From the NCBI GenBank assembly GCA_026168805.1, contig JAPFDS010000012.1, positions 1-64,000 of the forward strand: a DNA stretch of 64,000 nucleotides, read 5' to 3'. The DNA is from Caryophanales bacterium (GTDB lineage: Bacteria; Bacillota; Bacilli; Bacillales; Amphibacillaceae). Positions 35,517-43,866 of this stretch are shown here, one piece after another. The notes beneath the pieces were generated by a model. The model saw only the letters and a list, made by a program, of their open reading frames with translations. It did not search any database and had not been told where the DNA came from. A program made the position numbers and the translations under genes. How positions within the stretch are numbered: position 1 is the stretch's first letter; every line of letters begins with the position of its first letter.

Positions 35517-35603
35517 CTCTATTCCTCCCGTCGAACGGATGTAATTTCTTACGGTCTATCATAGCATGAAAAATTCGTTATTGTGAATAAATTGTAGCAT
35601 ACA

Positions 35604-36359
35604 TTAATTAGCTATCATATGCCCTTCTCCTGCATAATTGTGTTCATCATTATTTACAGTACGCATTGTGACGTATTGTATAATTCCTTGCACAATTCGC
35701 TCTGAAACCGTCTCTTGAAATTGTTCGGTGTTTAATAATTGTTCGTCTTCCACATTTGTAATATACCCTAGCTCTAGTAAAACAGCTGGCACATACGTGT
35801 CACGTAACACTTGATAGTTGCCAAAATCGACCCCACGATTCTCGGTGTCTATGTTGTCTTTAAATATATATGTATGAATCGTATCAGCCATTATTTCATC
35901 TTGGTCGCTATAATAATATGTAGTCATCCCTTTTGCCTCGGCATCTTCAAATCCGTCCGTATGAATACTTAGAAAAAGATTGGCCCGATGTGTACTCGCA
36001 ACCTGTGTTCTAGAGCGTAACGATACAAAATCATCACGATCTCTCGTTAATAGAACAGTAGCCCCTTTATCTTCTAACATGTCTTTAAGAGTTAAGACGG
36101 TACTTAAGGCGATATCTTTTTCATAGGTTTCATTCTGTCCAACGGATCCACTATCAAACCCGCCATGCCCAGCATCAAGAACAATTTTTTCACCAGCAAG
36201 CTCACCTTTTACTTCCAGGTTGGCAGCCTTGACAGCCATTCGATTGAGCGAAGTAAGTTCCTCCTCATGTTCGCTTTCTACTGTTGGTAGATTGTTAGTC
36301 GAAATAAATATAAGAACAAAACCTAGTACAATGATGAGTGCAAAAAATCTTTTCTTCAT
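35604..36359 (-). CDS. N-acetylmuramoyl-L-alanine amidase (Amidase_3)
   Basis: A 251-residue secreted or membrane-anchored cell-wall amidase. The N-terminal hydrophobic segment (5-22) is followed by an Amidase_3 domain: VLDAGHGGFDSGSVG (zinc His), EKDIAL (zinc Glu), LLTRDRDDFVSLRSR, LFLSIHTDGF (zinc His) and ELGYITNVEDE (catalytic Glu). It would cleave the bond between muramic acid and L-Ala. Size and pattern fit the CwlD/AmiC type without extra wall-binding domains. It is a single gene. Confidence 0.88.
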   Translation of the reverse strand: MKKRFFALIIVLGFVLIFISTNNLPTVESEHEEELTSLNRMAVKAANLEVKGELAGEKIVLDAGHGGFDSGSVGQNETYEKDIALSTVLTLKDMLEDKGATVLLTRDRDDFVSLRSRTQVASTHRANLFLSIHTDGFEDAEAKGMTTYYYSDQDEIMADTIHTYIFKDNIDTENRGVDFGNYQVLRDTYVPAVLLELGYITNVEDEQLLNTEQFQETVSERIVQGIIQYVTMRTVNNDEHNYAGEGHMIAN

Positions 36360-36468
36360 TCCCTGAATCCCTTTCCATTAAAAAAACAGGCCTTTTGACC
36401 CCCTCTATTTATATCGTACAATGCTTCTGATTGTAAAGTGGAATGAATAGAAATATTTCCGACATCAA

Positions 36469-36502
36469 AAAAGCTCCCTCCTGAAATGCAAGAGAGAGCT
36501 TA
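36469..36502 (-). terminator. Terminator after the cytochrome gene
   Basis: On the minus strand, AAGCTCTCTC and GAGGGAGCTT flank an 11-base loop, followed by a T-run, just past the cytochrome stop. Confidence 0.7.
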
Positions 36503-36518
36503 ATAGGTAAAACGTAAC

Positions 36519-37451
36519 TTATTCAGCTGGAATAACGTTCTCGATTTCAGTCCAGTCAAAATCACCTGCTTGGATGGCATCGCGACGTTCTTGGTTCATA
36601 ATATCTGACGGGCCTCCATTTGGCCAATCTTCATCATGTCCGTCATAAATTGGACGGTCTTGTGACAATACGAATGCTGCTAAGTCAGCTGCTTCTTGGT
36701 CAGATAACTCATATTCCTCACCAATCGGCATGTTGTTTTGAATATAACCTGCCATCTTAGTCATACGGCTCATTCCTGCACCATCGTTAAATGAATCGTC
36801 ACCCCATAGTGCTGGACCACTGTTTGCGCCAGTTCCAGAACCATCTGTTGCGTGACAAGACATACAGTTTTTCGTCTCGTATAATTCTTCTCCACGAGCT
36901 ACGTCTGGCTCAGGAATTTCTTCCATCGTATTCAACATACGCCAAGGGATATCTTCACCTTGCTCAATTCCTTCAGAAATATATGCGAGATATGCTACCA
37001 TAGCAGTCATTTCTTCACTTGCTGGGTCAATCATTTCCCCATTCATACTGCGAACCATACAACCGTTAATACGGTCCTCTAAAGTAAAGACTTTACCTGC
37101 ACGTTTATTAAACTGTGGAAATTGAGTCGTTACCCCTACCATTGATGAGCTTTGAGATAAGCCCCCGTCAGCGTGACAACTCATACATGACAATTCGTTT
37201 CCAACATGTTCATCAAGTGCAACGTTTGTTTCATTAAAAAGTTCTTCACCATATTGAATGGATTCTGTCATTGGGTCATCCGGATCAAGGTCATCAATGG
37301 ATGGCGGGTTATACGCTAACTCACCCGTTTCCTCTTCTTCCGGTGTAGCATTTTCTTCTTCATCATTATCTTTGTCATTGCTGTTCGAGCATGCCGCAAA
37401 GACTACTAATACTAAAATTGCAGTCAACCAAATTTTGTAGTTTTTGAACAT
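36519..37451 (-). CDS. tsdA: TsdA-like dihaem cytochrome c lipoprotein (thiosulfate dehydrogenase family)
   Basis: A 310-residue lipoprotein (lipobox FAAC, Cys21; acidic linker 24-60) with two c-type haem sites, C89MSCH93 and C196MSCH200. The first domain contains FPQFNKRAGKVFTLEDRING with C131 and RSMNGEMIDPASEEMTAMVAY. This block is characteristic of TsdA thiosulfate dehydrogenase/tetrathionate reductase, in which a cysteine at about this place is an unusual axial haem ligand. Predicted reaction: two thiosulfate to tetrathionate, or the reverse, at the outer membrane face, feeding electrons to the respiratory chain. No partner cytochrome is next to it. The ATG follows AGGAGGAG. Confidence 0.75.
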   Translation of the reverse strand: MFKNYKIWLTAILVLVVFAACSNSNDKDNDEEENATPEEEETGELAYNPPSIDDLDPDDPMTESIQYGEELFNETNVALDEHVGNELSCMSCHADGGLSQSSSMVGVTTQFPQFNKRAGKVFTLEDRINGCMVRSMNGEMIDPASEEMTAMVAYLAYISEGIEQGEDIPWRMLNTMEEIPEPDVARGEELYETKNCMSCHATDGSGTGANSGPALWGDDSFNDGAGMSRMTKMAGYIQNNMPIGEEYELSDQEAADLAAFVLSQDRPIYDGHDEDWPNGGPSDIMNQERRDAIQAGDFDWTEIENVIPAE

Positions 37452-37627
37452 AATGTCTCCTCCTATTTCTGTGATTTTATATAAATGCTTTTATATATCA
37501 AAGTTTGTTTTAAACTAGGAGTATTAACTATAGTATAAAGGAACCATCTAAAATGTATATGGTTTTTTCCATATTATAGTTAATTCGTCACAAACTTTTG
37601 GACAATTTGTAACAAATGTTCAATTCC

Positions 37628-38794
37628 TTATAAGTTTTCAAAAAAGAGCCGAATGACGTCTGCCCCGCCTACAAGTGTTCCAATCGTACTTCCAAGATTG
37701 GCAAAAACGACAATTAAGAGAACGCGGGTCACTTTATTTTGCCAAAACCCTTTAATGCTAAATACATCCTCTGATAACCGCTCAAAATCACCAACATTTG
37801 GACGTTTAAAATACGCTTGCACAAACCCGGCAAACCACCCTGCTGCGAGTAGTGGATTGAGTGATGTAATCGGTGCAGTGATAAAGGCAGTCAAAATGGC
37901 CAGTGGGTGCCCAAGAGCGATGAGCGTTCCGAGTGCGGAGAAGGATCCATTCCATAAAATCCAACTTAATGTTTGTTGCCATCCTGCTGCCGGATTAGAC
38001 ATAAATGTGAATAAAATAAGCGAGATAATCGCAATAGGAATTGCCCATCCAACGATTTTAGGCCACTTTGCTTTTGGTGGCTTTGCACGTAGCTTTGTCA
38101 AACTATGTTCTTGTTCTATTTGTTTCGTAATTCCAGGCACATGTGCAGCTCCTAAGACAGCTACAACTTTTTCTCCTGGAGCCTTCTTAATCTTTTGAGC
38201 CAAATATTGATCGCGCTCATCTATTAAAGGCTTTTTTAAGCGGGGAAAATTTTCCGTTAATTCTTTTAGCATAGAATCAAGCATATCCTGTTCTTTCATT
38301 TGTTCCATTTCTTCTTCTGTAATCGTTTCTTTACTGAAGATACTATATACAATAGACGAGAGCAGGGTTGCTTTTCCCTTGATACCAATCCCTCTCCAAA
38401 TGCGTGAGAATGTTACTTGAATGTTTCGGTCTGCTAAAACAAGCTCTGCATCTACATCTTTTGCGGATTCAATTCCTTGAATCATTTCTTGACCAGCCTG
38501 GATCCCAAACTGTTTAGCAATTCTATTTTGAAAGGATGAAATAGCTAAGTTCATTAATAAAAGGGTAGCCTTTTTTTCTTTAATGACACTAAAAATGTCC
38601 ATGTTTTCCCATTTATTTTTATTTTGAATCGATTCATATCGCTGTTCATCTAATTCCACACAGACCGAGTCCGGCTGTTCTGCTTCAATAACAGCTTTCA
38701 CTTGTTCAGCACTCTGTTTTGACACATGTGCTGTACCAATTAAAACAATTTCTTTTCCGTCGACATGTAGTCGCGTAATATTTTCTTCTAACAT
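37628..38794 (-). CDS. TraB/GumN-family (PrgY-like) membrane protein
   Basis: A 388-residue protein. A cytoplasmic or surface TraB domain (about 1-230; VLIGTAHVSKQSAEQVK, VCVELDEQRY, VVAVLGAAHVPGI) is followed by four to five C-terminal membrane helices. The family is named after pheromone shutdown proteins TraB/PrgY of enterococcal plasmids and is related to Tiki-type metalloproteases (GTAHVS and GAAHVPG histidines). The chromosomal role is unknown. The internal ATG with AAAGGAAG upstream is preferred over an upstream TTG that adds nine residues. It is monocistronic. Confidence 0.8.
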   Translation of the reverse strand: MLEENITRLHVDGKEIVLIGTAHVSKQSAEQVKAVIEAEQPDSVCVELDEQRYESIQNKNKWENMDIFSVIKEKKATLLLMNLAISSFQNRIAKQFGIQAGQEMIQGIESAKDVDAELVLADRNIQVTFSRIWRGIGIKGKATLLSSIVYSIFSKETITEEEMEQMKEQDMLDSMLKELTENFPRLKKPLIDERDQYLAQKIKKAPGEKVVAVLGAAHVPGITKQIEQEHSLTKLRAKPPKAKWPKIVGWAIPIAIISLILFTFMSNPAAGWQQTLSWILWNGSFSALGTLIALGHPLAILTAFITAPITSLNPLLAAGWFAGFVQAYFKRPNVGDFERLSEDVFSIKGFWQNKVTRVLLIVVFANLGSTIGTLVGGADVIRLFFENL

Positions 38795-38983
38795 AAGCGT
38801 CGCTTCCTTTATATCCTTCAATTTATACGTTCTTAATCCTATTGTATTATGATAAACGAAAACAGGTACAATTCCTACGATTAACTCATTTTATTTTAAA
38901 TTTAAAAAAGTAATCCCAATTAAAGCAAACGTGTAGTACAATAGTTCTAGACTACCAAAAATGAGAAAAGAGGAAATAATACC

Positions 38984-39517
38984 ATGAGCCAAAAGTTTTG
39001 TTCCAAATGTGGGAGCCCATTACAGCCTGACAGCAAATTTTGCATGTCATGTGGACATTCAGTTTCACCAAACATTACAGAAAAACCTGTAAACCATTCA
39101 AATAATAAATGGATTTTTATTGGAGTTGCAGCAGTTGTTGCTATACTGGCCTTATTTATGCTTAATAAAAATGACTCTCCCGAGAAAATTGCCACAAAAT
39201 TTGTGGAACACATGTCAAACTTTGAATACGAAAAAGCAAAAGATCTTCTAGCACGCGATGCCGATGAATATTTTAAAGATGAGATTGACTGGATCATTGA
39301 CGAAATTAAAGACGATCCAAGTGTAATGGATGAACAAAAAGAATACGCTGAAGAGTATGGATATAAGATAGAGAGCTTTAAAGTTACTGACGTTGATGAA
39401 GAAGAAGACTACGCATTTGTATACGGGGATATTACATACGTCAATGGTGAAACGGAGTCCATTGATATCGATCTCTTGAAAGAGAATAAGAAATGGAAAG
39501 TAGAAGATTCATACTAA
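38984..39517 (+). CDS. Zinc-ribbon, single-helix membrane protein with NTF2-like domain
   Basis: A 177-residue protein. An N-terminal zinc ribbon (C6-x2-C9-x10-C20-x2-C23) precedes a membrane helix (about 44-60), then an outer NTF2/DUF4878-like domain ending KENKKWKVEDS. Together these predict a cytoplasmic ribbon and an extracytoplasmic fold. A paralogue with the same layout lies at 45.1 kb. Function unknown; a link to envelope stress is speculative. The ATG has AGAGGAAA upstream. Confidence 0.75.
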   Translation: MSQKFCSKCGSPLQPDSKFCMSCGHSVSPNITEKPVNHSNNKWIFIGVAAVVAILALFMLNKNDSPEKIATKFVEHMSNFEYEKAKDLLARDADEYFKDEIDWIIDEIKDDPSVMDEQKEYAEEYGYKIESFKVTDVDEEEDYAFVYGDITYVNGETESIDIDLLKENKKWKVEDSY

Positions 39518-39542
39518 TTTTCTAATCAATTTCCACAAAACT

Positions 39543-39575
39543 AGGAACCAATCACTTGAGATTGGTTCCTTTGTT
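39543..39575 (+). terminator. Rho-independent terminator after the zinc-ribbon gene
   Basis: AGGAACCAATC-ACTTGA-GATTGGTTCCT followed by TTGTTGT, shortly after the stop codon. Confidence 0.75.
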
Positions 39576-39627
39576 GTATTAACAGATTCATAACAATATA
39601 GTACGATTAGATAAAAAGGAAGATTAC

Positions 39628-39780
39628 ATGGTTAAGACGTTTCAAATCATATTAATCGCCATGATTTTAATCGGGTTTTTAGGTGTCATTGGAGAAAAGG
39701 AAAATGATAACATAAGAAACAACTTGGCTCGTATATGCATTATAGGAATCATCGCTTTTATATTGACGATATATTTGTAA
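39628..39780 (+). CDS. Small two-helix membrane protein (50 residues)
   Basis: A short open frame with AAAAAGGAAG seven bases before its ATG. The product starts MVKTFQIILIAMILIGFLGV, has a polar loop (GEKENDNIRNN), and a second hydrophobic stretch ICIIGIIAFILTIYL. The binding site, the two clean helices separated by a charged turn, and the position between two genes on the same strand favour a real gene. I recall similar uncharacterised small proteins in Bacillus, but the function is unknown. Confidence 0.6.
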   Translation: MVKTFQIILIAMILIGFLGVIGEKENDNIRNNLARICIIGIIAFILTIYL

Positions 39781-39808
39781 TCCATTATTTTTCTGAAGGA
39801 GGAAGATC

Positions 39809-40324
39809 ATGATCGTATCTTCAAACGCTATAAAAAAGGGACGAATGAAAGTATTCGCCATTTGTATGATTGGCTTCATGACGATGTTTGTTTGTGTTGC
39901 GTGTGCAAAGGATACACCAACAAAGTCCCCAATCGATGGTATGTCCGATGACGTATATGAACAGATTGTACAACATTATTTTAGAGTAAAAACAGAGTAC
40001 GAAATTTTAAATGGAGAGATAGAAAGTCAAGCAGCAAAAGATCCGGACTGGATGAAAAGTCACGAATTGTATGATGACGTAGAAAAGTATGCAAAAGAAA
40101 ACGAGCTTCATCCGCAAAATGTTTTTCCAAACCCCATACATATCGAATACAAGGAAAATCCGGAACAGTTTTCTGAAACAGAACAAAAATACATAGAAAA
40201 ACTACTTGCATACTGGGAAGCTTTCAATCACTTAGACTTTGATGAATATGAACGTTTACAAGCAGCATTAAAAGAAGAACTAGAAATTAAAGACTCCTAT
40301 AATATGTTTGATGTGGGAGAATAA
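39809..40324 (+). CDS. Predicted lipoprotein of unknown function
   Basis: A 171-residue exported protein. A basic N-terminus and hydrophobic stretch end in lipobox CVAC (Cys32), followed by a soluble, helix-rich, Glu/Asp/Lys-rich domain (about 45-170) with no motif I recognise. The ATG is supported by AAGGAGG six bases upstream; a second ATG at codon 13 would give a more usual signal-peptide length. Its stop precedes the next gene's start by about 60 bp, so the two may be co-transcribed. Confidence 0.65.
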   Translation: MIVSSNAIKKGRMKVFAICMIGFMTMFVCVACAKDTPTKSPIDGMSDDVYEQIVQHYFRVKTEYEILNGEIESQAAKDPDWMKSHELYDDVEKYAKENELHPQNVFPNPIHIEYKENPEQFSETEQKYIEKLLAYWEAFNHLDFDEYERLQAALKEELEIKDSYNMFDVGE

Positions 40325-40382
40325 CCCGAATGCAGTAGTGAAGGGTTTGCATCAAAAAAATAATAATCTGGAGCGCACAGTT

Positions 40383-41255
40383 ATGGAACATGAACAGGAT
40401 CTACATATATATCCCCCAAAAATTAAAAATTTTATGTGGTTTATTGTCCTTCTTTTCATCAGCATCATTTTAATTTGGAATGTGAACAATGAAATCAATG
40501 AAGGGTATTTATTTTCCGCCATCCTACTCATTATTTGTAGCCTACTTGCTATTTTGATGATGATGGTTCCTTTTAAATGGATGACGACTGACAAACCATA
40601 CATGACGTTAACGGAGGAATCCATTACGATTCGTAGATTTCTTAGACGTCCTGTTACTATAGAGTGGAGAAACATTCACGGCTATCAAATTCGCGACAAA
40701 ACAATACGCAGACTGATCGACATCATCACGTTTCAGCAATATAGTTCAAGCAAAGGAAAATCCATTTATGAGAAATTATATCCCATTGCATGGGGGCAAA
40801 TAAGAGAAGAAGATCGGAAAATTCTTGTGCAAGAATTAGAAAGACGCACAGATGCCCCTACAAATCTGTATCATCTGTTATATGGAGACCACCCACCCCC
40901 TAAAGCAGAGGAGGTATTGACGAAGGATTATTGGATGAGGTCATATGCACTTAGCCTAGGACTTTCAATATTTGCTTTCATAATCCTTTCATTGGATGGC
41001 TGGGGACTCCACTTTCTTTTAGCAGCTTTGCTCTATTTTATCTTGTATCCTTTAACAAAAGCGATGGTAGATATGCTATTCCATTTTATTTTCTATCGTA
41101 AACAGGATCAACTTCCACCTTTCTTAAAAAGTGTCTTTTCGAAGATGATCTTACCCCTCCATCTACTAGCATTTCCCGCAAGTATCTTCCTTGCGCCGAT
41201 TAGTATCATTTTTTTAATCGTTACCGTCATGCGTGCACGGAAAGCGTCAGGATAA
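40383..41255 (+). CDS. Polytopic membrane protein with PH-like segment
   Basis: A 290-residue protein. Two N-terminal helices (about 15-60) are followed by a soluble beta-rich segment (PYMTLTEESITIRRFLRRPV, then IEWRNIHGYQIRDK) that resembles bacterial PH domains. Several further helices fill the C-terminal half. The function is not recognised. The start is the ATG preceded by TGGAG; an upstream in-frame TTG/ATG would overlap the previous gene and lacks a site. It ends just before the second 51-bp repeat block. Confidence 0.6.
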   Translation: MEHEQDLHIYPPKIKNFMWFIVLLFISIILIWNVNNEINEGYLFSAILLIICSLLAILMMMVPFKWMTTDKPYMTLTEESITIRRFLRRPVTIEWRNIHGYQIRDKTIRRLIDIITFQQYSSSKGKSIYEKLYPIAWGQIREEDRKILVQELERRTDAPTNLYHLLYGDHPPPKAEEVLTKDYWMRSYALSLGLSIFAFIILSLDGWGLHFLLAALLYFILYPLTKAMVDMLFHFIFYRKQDQLPPFLKSVFSKMILPLHLLAFPASIFLAPISIIFLIVTVMRARKASG

Positions 41256-41290
41256 GGGGCGATCGTTCAAGAATGATGGAGGAAGACAAC

Positions 41291-41485
41291 AATAGAGGCA
41301 CTATCTTTGCGGATAGTGCCTCTATTTCGCTTGGCTCACTTCATGCAGGCACTAAAAACTTGGATAGGCGCTGCAATACGAGCACCGCGCCTGTTTGAGG
41401 CACTAACACGTAAGATAGTGCCCCAATGATGGAGAATCCCTGAAATACAGCCACTAACAAAGCGGCACCGCTGAAGTATCCCTCT
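41291..41485. repeat. Second block of 51-bp-period repeats with internal hairpins
   Basis: The core (C/G)AGGCACTA recurs at 41295, 41346 and 41397, with a degenerate CAGCCACTA at 41448, each exactly 51 bp apart. The first unit forms a perfect 15-bp stem (AATAGAGGCACTATC/GATAGTGCCTCTATT, loop TTTGCG) that may also terminate transcription. The third unit pairs GGCACTA with TAGTGCC. Core, period and convergent-gene position match the block at 15.6 kb. Confidence 0.8.
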
Positions 41486-42538
41486 TTATTGTTCATCTTC
41501 CTTTTCGTGTGAGGACTTTTTATGATAAGGATAGTAAAATCGTTCCACTAAATTGTAAATCGTTACTAATTCATAAAGAATAATTAACTCAGGTGGGAAT
41601 TTCGTTGGATGCACTTCATTTCCCTTCGTTATTTCTTCATTATCCTCCCAGAAAAGATCTGTAAGGTATTTTAACTGCAAGGCATGTTTTTTAGAATCAT
41701 AATCCTCTGGGCGCCGCAGATCATTTGCCAACTCTTTTACAGCATTCATAATAATATCGCGCTCATCCATTGTCCATGAAATATTGCGCAATGGCATGCG
41801 AACTAAGTTATCTAAATGATAATCAAGGTTGTGCAAGAACGCTAATTGTTTTTCCCCAGTATGCAGTTGCTCTTCATCTCCACCAACAAGTGGATGCAAC
41901 TTTGACTCATCACTTTGAAAACGAATCAGTACTTCTGTTTTCTTAATATCGGTATACAGCTTGTCAATCCCAGCTCTATACTTCTTACGGTCTTCATGCT
42001 TATCATATAAAATTGTTTGGAATGTTTTTTCCAAAATAGTTCCGGCCCGCTTACCGATACTTTCAATGTTTTGTACGATATCTTTTCGATAATCGGGTGG
42101 GAAAACGAACATATTTACCGCAGTAGATACCAACAAACCGGTCGTCGTTGTTCCTAAGCGAATAAAAAAGGCTAGTAGATAATTACTATGGATGACTTCA
42201 ACCATCGCCACAGCTGTCAATGTTGCTACGAGCAAACCTGCATGTAATTTCAAGCGGTAACACGTTACAATCGTTAGCACAGCTGCCAACGTATATGTCA
42301 CTGGAGAATTCCCAAAGAGGGCGATAAAAAGGACAGCATAAGCAGAACCAATCGCAGATGCGGGGAACCGAATGATTCCCTTTTTAATGGAATCACTAAT
42401 GGTTGGTTCAATCGTCACAATCGCTGTGATCACCGCAAATACCGGTGGCCAATTTAACCATTCACAAATCACTGCTGTTAAAAATATCGCTATTCCTGTC
42501 TTCAATATACGGCTTCCTTGAAAATGAAACACCCTCAT
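41486..42538 (-). CDS. Aromatic acid exporter (ArAE/FUSC) family membrane protein
   Basis: A 350-residue protein. The N-terminal half has about six helices (LKTGIAIFLTAVICEWLNWP, AVITAIVTIEPTISDSIKKG), typical of the FUSC/ArAE family in Bacilli. A long cytoplasmic helical domain (about 165-350) is of the ArAE C-terminal type. Members are proposed to export aromatic acids or other toxic organic anions; the substrate here is unknown. The internal ATG is preferred because GGAG/GGGG lie upstream of it. It may be co-transcribed with the TDT-family gene 100 bp upstream. Confidence 0.75.
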   Translation of the reverse strand: MRVFHFQGSRILKTGIAIFLTAVICEWLNWPPVFAVITAIVTIEPTISDSIKKGIIRFPASAIGSAYAVLFIALFGNSPVTYTLAAVLTIVTCYRLKLHAGLLVATLTAVAMVEVIHSNYLLAFFIRLGTTTTGLLVSTAVNMFVFPPDYRKDIVQNIESIGKRAGTILEKTFQTILYDKHEDRKKYRAGIDKLYTDIKKTEVLIRFQSDESKLHPLVGGDEEQLHTGEKQLAFLHNLDYHLDNLVRMPLRNISWTMDERDIIMNAVKELANDLRRPEDYDSKKHALQLKYLTDLFWEDNEEITKGNEVHPTKFPPELIILYELVTIYNLVERFYYPYHKKSSHEKEDEQ

Positions 42539-42637
42539 AACAACCCCAGCTCCAAAAAACATTTTTACGTACGTATGATGTATCCTCTACAAGTAGTGTA
42601 TCTGTTAATCCCTGTTGCTTCCAATCATACCCACCAC

Positions 42638-43681
42638 TTATGTACGTACATTTTTATTAAACAAAGCCGAAGTGTTCATCAAATGTTTCACAAAAAGAAC
42701 CGCTTCAATGAGTAAAGCAATTAAGACAACCCAAGCCCAAAAACCGATCACATACGTCTGGAAGCTATGGAAACTCTGGGATAATACATACACTGGATTT
42801 TTAATCATTAATAACGTAAACACATAGAACATTCCAAAGGTAAAATTCCTCGACCACTGTGTAACATGGTAGCTAAAGATTCCCTTTTTCCAGCCATACG
42901 TTCGAATTCTCTTAATCGCCCGAAACAGCTCCAAGCACTCGACACATACTAAAAGAACAAACGTAATCACCCATAATAGATGTACAATCATCGGCGTGAA
43001 GGTTTGTGTCGTAACCATAGCAAACCCCGTAATCGACAGAGCCCCATGAATAATACAGTTCGTATTTGTCCAATCTTCCGTAATCGTCCAATTCTTTTTT
43101 TGAATGGTCCATCGTGTTATGAGGTAGATGCCAACCCCATAAAATACTAAACCAACGACAATCATTGTTTCAGAAAATATGTCTGGTAATTGGAAGAAAA
43201 CATTATGTAATAACACAATGATCGATTGCGTGCCTACGGTTGAAAGCAACAAAACCCCATGCATTGGGAAGTCATGTGCATCAAATAGTAATTTCTTAAA
43301 GTTAACCATACAAGTTACGAAAAAGAGAATCCATAACATACTATTGAGCAGTGCCATCATTTGCGTAATTTTGATTATGTTAGGAAAGTATTCCAAAAAC
43401 ACATTACACAACATCGAAACCCCTGCAATCCACGTGCCCATCGCAAACGACTGAACCGGATGTTTGATAAATGGAATGAGGAAATCTTGATGAAAAAATT
43501 GATAGGATAACCATCCATACACAATGATCCAAATGACTAATAACATGAATGCTAGAAACTTTCCTACATGAATATTTAAAAAAGGAAAAGCTTCAATCGT
43601 ACCAAGTAAAAATATCCCAATCGCCATTACAATCGCTGCTGAAGCTGGATCAATTTTTCGATAAGATCCCTTTAAGAACAT
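42638..43681 (-). CDS. TDT/SLAC1-family transporter (voltage-dependent anion channel)
   Basis: A 347-residue protein with about ten helices. PASAAIVMAIGIF near the start, PVQSFAMGTWIAGVSM, and the even helix spacing fit the tellurite-resistance/dicarboxylate transporter (TDT) superfamily that includes SLAC1 anion channels and malate/sulfite permeases. The substrate is unknown. The start is uncertain: no strong ribosome binding site is seen, and an upstream TTG would add five residues. It lies upstream of the ArAE gene on the same strand. Confidence 0.65.
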   Translation of the reverse strand: MFLKGSYRKIDPASAAIVMAIGIFLLGTIEAFPFLNIHVGKFLAFMLLVIWIIVYGWLSYQFFHQDFLIPFIKHPVQSFAMGTWIAGVSMLCNVFLEYFPNIIKITQMMALLNSMLWILFFVTCMVNFKKLLFDAHDFPMHGVLLLSTVGTQSIIVLLHNVFFQLPDIFSETMIVVGLVFYGVGIYLITRWTIQKKNWTITEDWTNTNCIIHGALSITGFAMVTTQTFTPMIVHLLWVITFVLLVCVECLELFRAIKRIRTYGWKKGIFSYHVTQWSRNFTFGMFYVFTLLMIKNPVYVLSQSFHSFQTYVIGFWAWVVLIALLIEAVLFVKHLMNTSALFNKNVRT

Positions 43682-43866
43682 CGTACACACGCCCAATCTG
43701 TCTATTCAAAAACGAATGATTTAAAATACTATCGTATCATATCTTGAATCACACAAGTTCTCACGTATGAATTATCATCAATACTTTGGTAAACTTAAAC
43801 GTACATCAAACTAAATTTCTGCATACCTGCCGGTGAAACGACAGGATGTCAGAAGGGAGAAGGAAA

